This document shows positions 61,148 through 64,000 of a DNA stretch of 64,000 nt, in pieces. The notes below the pieces were generated by a model. That model did no database searches, was not told where the DNA came from, and saw nothing but the letters and a program-made list of their open reading frames with translations. Origin of the DNA: Cetobacterium sp. NK01 (GTDB lineage Bacteria; Fusobacteriota; Fusobacteriia; Fusobacteriales; Fusobacteriaceae); the NCBI RefSeq assembly GCF_024506395.1, contig NZ_JANIBO010000002.1, positions 1 through 64,000 of the forward strand, read 5' to 3'. Position numbers and translations under genes: made by a program. The stretch's first letter is position 1. Each line of letters starts with the position of its first letter.

Positions 61148-62119
61148 ATGTTAAAGAAAAAGATTTTGGCAGTATTATCAACAACATTTTTACTAGGTGC
61201 ATGTGGGGATTCATCTGATAAAGTTGCCGTAGATGGTCCTTGGAAATGGGAGAGAAAAGTAGAGATAATTTGTCCTTGGGGAACTGGTGGAGGAGCTGAT
61301 ACTACAACAAGAACATTTGCAACAGCTCTAGAAAAAGAGTTAGGAGTTCCAGTTGTAGTTAATAATAGATCAGGAGCAGGAGGGGTATCTGGTATTCAAT
61401 TTGGTGCAAAACAACCAGCAGATGGATATACATATATAATGTCAACGCCATCACCACTTTTAGCACAAATTTCAGGAGCTACTCCATATGATGTATATGG
61501 AACACTTAATCCATTAATTCAAATGGTACACGATGTTAATATTTTTGTAACAAGTTCAAAATCACCATATAATAATTTTACAGAGTTAATGGAGTATGTA
61601 GATAAAAATCCTGGAAAAGTAAAGGCTGGAGTTATGACAATAACAGGTCTTGATGCAGCTTGTGTAATGGGAGCTACAGATGGAAAGATAGAACCAGTTG
61701 CTTACACAGAAGGATCTCAGTTAAATGCTGATGTAATCGGAGGACATGTGGATATAGCTTGTGTTGGACCTGCTGAGGTTGCGGCAATGGTAGCTTCTGG
61801 AGATATGAAAGTACTTCTAGCTTTAACAGAGAATAGATTAACACTTCCTGGATATGAAAATGTTCCATCATCAAAAGAGCTGGGGTTAAATACATATTTT
61901 GGACCTGCAAGAGGAATATTTTATATAAATGGAACTCCTGATAAAGCTATTGAAGCATTTGAAGCAGCAGCTCAAAGAGCAATAGAAAGTGATTTTTTCC
62001 AGAATTGGGCTAAAAATGAAGGGCTAGATCAAAGAAAAGGATGGTTAAACACAGAGGAATTTAAAGCTCAATGGAAAAATGATTATAACTCTTTAACTGA
62101 ACTGTTTGGTAAAAAGTAA
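61148..62119 (+). CDS. tctC: tripartite tricarboxylate transporter substrate-binding lipoprotein
   Basis: A 323-residue Bug/TctC receptor. The lipobox is LLGAC (Cys19); family motifs are VEIICPWGTGGGADTTTR, VVVNNRSGAGGVSGI, and the ADGYTYIM piece; the C-terminus has SDFFQNWAKNEGLD. It binds a di- or tricarboxylate in the periplasm for the TctAB permease encoded next. GGGGAG precedes the ATG. The operator-promoter region upstream is shared in type with the hydratase gene. Confidence 0.93.
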   Translation: MLKKKILAVLSTTFLLGACGDSSDKVAVDGPWKWERKVEIICPWGTGGGADTTTRTFATALEKELGVPVVVNNRSGAGGVSGIQFGAKQPADGYTYIMSTPSPLLAQISGATPYDVYGTLNPLIQMVHDVNIFVTSSKSPYNNFTELMEYVDKNPGKVKAGVMTITGLDAACVMGATDGKIEPVAYTEGSQLNADVIGGHVDIACVGPAEVAAMVASGDMKVLLALTENRLTLPGYENVPSSKELGLNTYFGPARGIFYINGTPDKAIEAFEAAAQRAIESDFFQNWAKNEGLDQRKGWLNTEEFKAQWKNDYNSLTELFGKK

Positions 62120-62160
62120 TATCAAAGTAAAGAATACTTATAATAGGGAGTGAAATAAAT

Positions 62161-62670
62161 TTGGATATTATATTTTCAATAGCATTAATTATATTTAATA
62201 TTTATTGTTTCTTTTTAGTTGGAATAGAATCACCAGCTCCTACCTTAACGGAATTAGGAGCTGCGTTTTGGCCAAGAATAGTTATATCTTTAATGGTTAT
62301 TTTATTAATAGCTAATTTAATTAATCAACTAAAAATAAGAAAAGAAAAAACAGTTCATGAAAAGATCGACATAATATCTTTTTTTAAAAGTAAATTATTT
62401 ATAGGAATGGTTCTAGTTTCAATTATGGCCCTTTCAACTCCATACATTGGATTTTTAACATCATGTTTTGGATTTTTAGTGACTTATGCAATTTTATTAG
62501 GAGAGAGAAATATATTTAAAGTTATATTAAACTCTTTAATAATAACTTTTATTCTTTATATAATTTTTCAGGGACTATTAGATATAAGATTAGAAAGAGG
62601 AATAGGAATATTCCGTAACTTAGCACTTTTCCTTGAAGGTATATTATTAAATATTAAAAGGGGGCTATAA
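62161..62670 (+). CDS. tctB: TctB-like small permease subunit
   Basis: A 169-residue membrane protein with four predicted helices and the TctB-type sequence GIESPAPTLTELGAAFWPRIV after the first helix. The start is TTG 62161 with AGGGAG 11 nt upstream; no ATG fits before the first helix. It partners the large TctA subunit 3 nt downstream. Confidence 0.85.
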   Translation: MDIIFSIALIIFNIYCFFLVGIESPAPTLTELGAAFWPRIVISLMVILLIANLINQLKIRKEKTVHEKIDIISFFKSKLFIGMVLVSIMALSTPYIGFLTSCFGFLVTYAILLGERNIFKVILNSLIITFILYIIFQGLLDIRLERGIGIFRNLALFLEGILLNIKRGL

Positions 62671-62673
62671 GTT

Positions 62674-64000
62674 ATGTTTGATCTGTTAGGTATGGGATTA
62701 AGAATTATATTAAACCCTAGTACATTTTTATTAATAACTGCAGGAACTATTTTAGGTGTTGTTTTTGGAGCAATGCCTGGTGTTAGTGCATCTATGGCAG
62801 TTGCACTAGCGTTACCTTTTGCTTATGCAATGGATCCTGTTATTGCAATTGCATTTTTAGTTTCAGTATATTGTGCATCAATAACTGGAGGTGGTATAAC
62901 AGCAATATTATTTAAAATACCAGGAACACCTTCTAGTGCACCTACAACTTTTGATGGATACCCAATGGCTCAAAGAGGGGAAGCAGGAAAAGCTTTGGGA
63001 TTCTCACTAATTGCATCAGCTGTTGGAGGATTAGTTGCAGCATTTGCAATGGCTTTAGTATCTCCACAACTTGCAAGTATAGCATTAGAGTTTGGACCTT
63101 CTGAACTATTTGCTGTATCTTTTTTAGGAATTTCAGTTTTATCATGTTTAGATAGTGATAATATAGTAAAAACTTTAATATCAGGTTTGATTGGACTTTT
63201 ATTAGCTTGTGTTGGAATGGATCCAATGTTGGGAATTTCTAGATTTACTTGGGGAAGTTCTACACTACTTTCTGGAATAGAGATGATCCCAATAATGATT
63301 GGATTATTTGCTGTTACAGAAGTATTGAAGCAAACTGCTAAATCAAAAAAAATTGAAGTAAGTGATAAAGAAAAAAATGAATCAACAAAAATGAAAACAG
63401 TTCTTCCATCTGTAAAGGAGATTTGGGAAACAAAGGGTACGATGACAAGATCTTCTATATTAGGAACTGTAATTGGAATACTTCCAGGAGCAGGAGCTAC
63501 AATAGCATCATTTTTATCATATGCTATTGAAAAAAAGGTGTCAAAACATCCAGAGAAATTAGGAACGGGAATAGCTGATGGAATAGTAGCATCAGAAGCA
63601 GCTAATAATGCTGCAACAGGTGGATCTATGGTTCCTTTGTTATCTCTTGGAATTCCAGGTGGAAATGCAGCGGCAATAATGATGACTGCTCTAGTTATAA
63701 AAGGTGTACAAATAGGACCTTTATTAATAAAAACACAGCCACAATATTTAGCATCTGTATTTGGTTCAATGCTTATAACAAATATTGTAATGGTTATTGT
63801 TGCTATGGCTGTAGCAAAAGTATTTGCGAAAATTTTAGCAATTCCATATACAATATTAGGACCAGTTATCGTTATGTTAGCAACAATAGGAGCGTATGCT
63901 TTAAAAAATAATACTGGAGATGTTATTTTAATGGCGGCAGCTGGAATAATAGGGTATATGTTTGTAAAATTAGGTTATAATTCAGCAGCTTTAGTTTTAG
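62674..64000 (+). CDS. tctA: TctA-like large permease subunit (truncated by window end)
   Basis: About 442 residues are visible from ATG 62674 (GGGG site upstream) and the frame stays open to the last base, so the roughly 500-residue subunit is incomplete here. Family signatures: GTILGVVFGAMPGVSASMAV (first loop), ITGGGITAILFKIPGTPSSA, and, in the second half, LPGAGATIASFLSYAIEKK and VPLLSLGIPGGNAAA. The two GxPG repeats are the substrate loops of TctA. The rest of the operon lies outside the window. Confidence 0.93.
   Translation, partial: MFDLLGMGLRIILNPSTFLLITAGTILGVVFGAMPGVSASMAVALALPFAYAMDPVIAIAFLVSVYCASITGGGITAILFKIPGTPSSAPTTFDGYPMAQRGEAGKALGFSLIASAVGGLVAAFAMALVSPQLASIALEFGPSELFAVSFLGISVLSCLDSDNIVKTLISGLIGLLLACVGMDPMLGISRFTWGSSTLLSGIEMIPIMIGLFAVTEVLKQTAKSKKIEVSDKEKNESTKMKTVLPSVKEIWETKGTMTRSSILGTVIGILPGAGATIASFLSYAIEKKVSKHPEKLGTGIADGIVASEAANNAATGGSMVPLLSLGIPGGNAAAIMMTALVIKGVQIGPLLIKTQPQYLASVFGSMLITNIVMVIVAMAVAKVFAKILAIPYTILGPVIVMLATIGAYALKNNTGDVILMAAAGIIGYMFVKLGYNSAALVL

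Noticed and set aside
62942-63226. 94-codon reverse ORF in tctA
   Set aside because: Antisense to the open, strongly conserved tctA frame.
1-64000. CRISPR arrays, prophage, integrase, tRNA or rRNA genes
   Set aside because: No regularly spaced repeats, cas or phage structural genes, no cloverleaf or rRNA-like sequence seen on reading both strands.

Overview
The window looks like chromosomal DNA of a Fusobacteriota member, with Cetobacterium or a large-genome Fusobacterium as the best guess. The signs are very low GC, AT-rich codons, autotransporters ending in -GYIF, a TonB-dependent receptor, and Fusobacterium-style PRD/yhf and AAA-ATPase-like genes. This is judged from protein character only; I see no rRNA, tRNA, phage integrase or CRISPR. 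The ends cut through larger units: the first base is the ATG of a fucose-synthase gene, and the last gene (tctA) runs off the edge.

Layout. 1-7.6 kb: end of a surface-polysaccharide cluster (GDP-fucose synthase, two transferase-like genes, Wzx flippase, phosphoglucomutase, galU). galU is split by a 732-nt ORF-less group II intron. 7.9-13.5 kb: peptide-use operon (Zn-finger/HTH regulator, M32 carboxypeptidase homologue with a damaged HExxH motif, MFS transporter, X-Pro dipeptidyl-peptidase), followed by a probable small RNA. 13.8-16.1 kb: peptide-binding lipoprotein and creatininase-family hydrolase. 16.2-17.8 and 25.3-26.9 kb: two AAA-ATPase/PD-(D/E)XK genes, each behind the same terminator-promoter module; a third, orphan module lies at 19.6 kb. 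17.9-19.6 kb: PH-like protein and an LrgA/LrgB pair with a hairpin between Shine-Dalgarno and start. 19.8-25.0 kb: TonB receptor and autotransporter. 27-33.5 kb: urocanate/fumarate-reductase-like flavoprotein, then a guanine-type riboswitch with terminator ahead of a Crp/Fnr regulator, GPH symporter and DUF3604 protein.

33.6-42.0 kb: a nine-gene version of the uncharacterised E. coli yhf operon (yhfZ, Y, U, T, php, S, X, W homologues) carrying an added amidase-signature gene. 42.0-44.5 kb, reverse strand: aminotransferase and Fe-alcohol-dehydrogenase genes behind a 22-codon aromatic-rich leader peptide and a terminator. 44.6-46.1 kb: two solute-binding proteins without permeases.

46.2-57.0 kb, reverse strand, is the most striking region. 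A chaperone-usher pilus operon (two chaperones, pilin, usher, two small secreted subunits, a 1045-residue adhesin-like protein, an EAL phosphodiesterase and a further chaperone-like protein) starts behind a c-di-GMP-I riboswitch whose 3' strand overlaps a strong terminator. A second c-di-GMP-I riboswitch precedes a small secreted protein at the distal end. The arrangement predicts that c-di-GMP switches the pilus on while the operon also makes an enzyme that removes c-di-GMP. 57.2-64 kb: two GntR/FCD regulators, an aconitase-family hydratase and a TctCBA tricarboxylate transporter, with TTGTATACAA operator-like sites before the hydratase and tctC.
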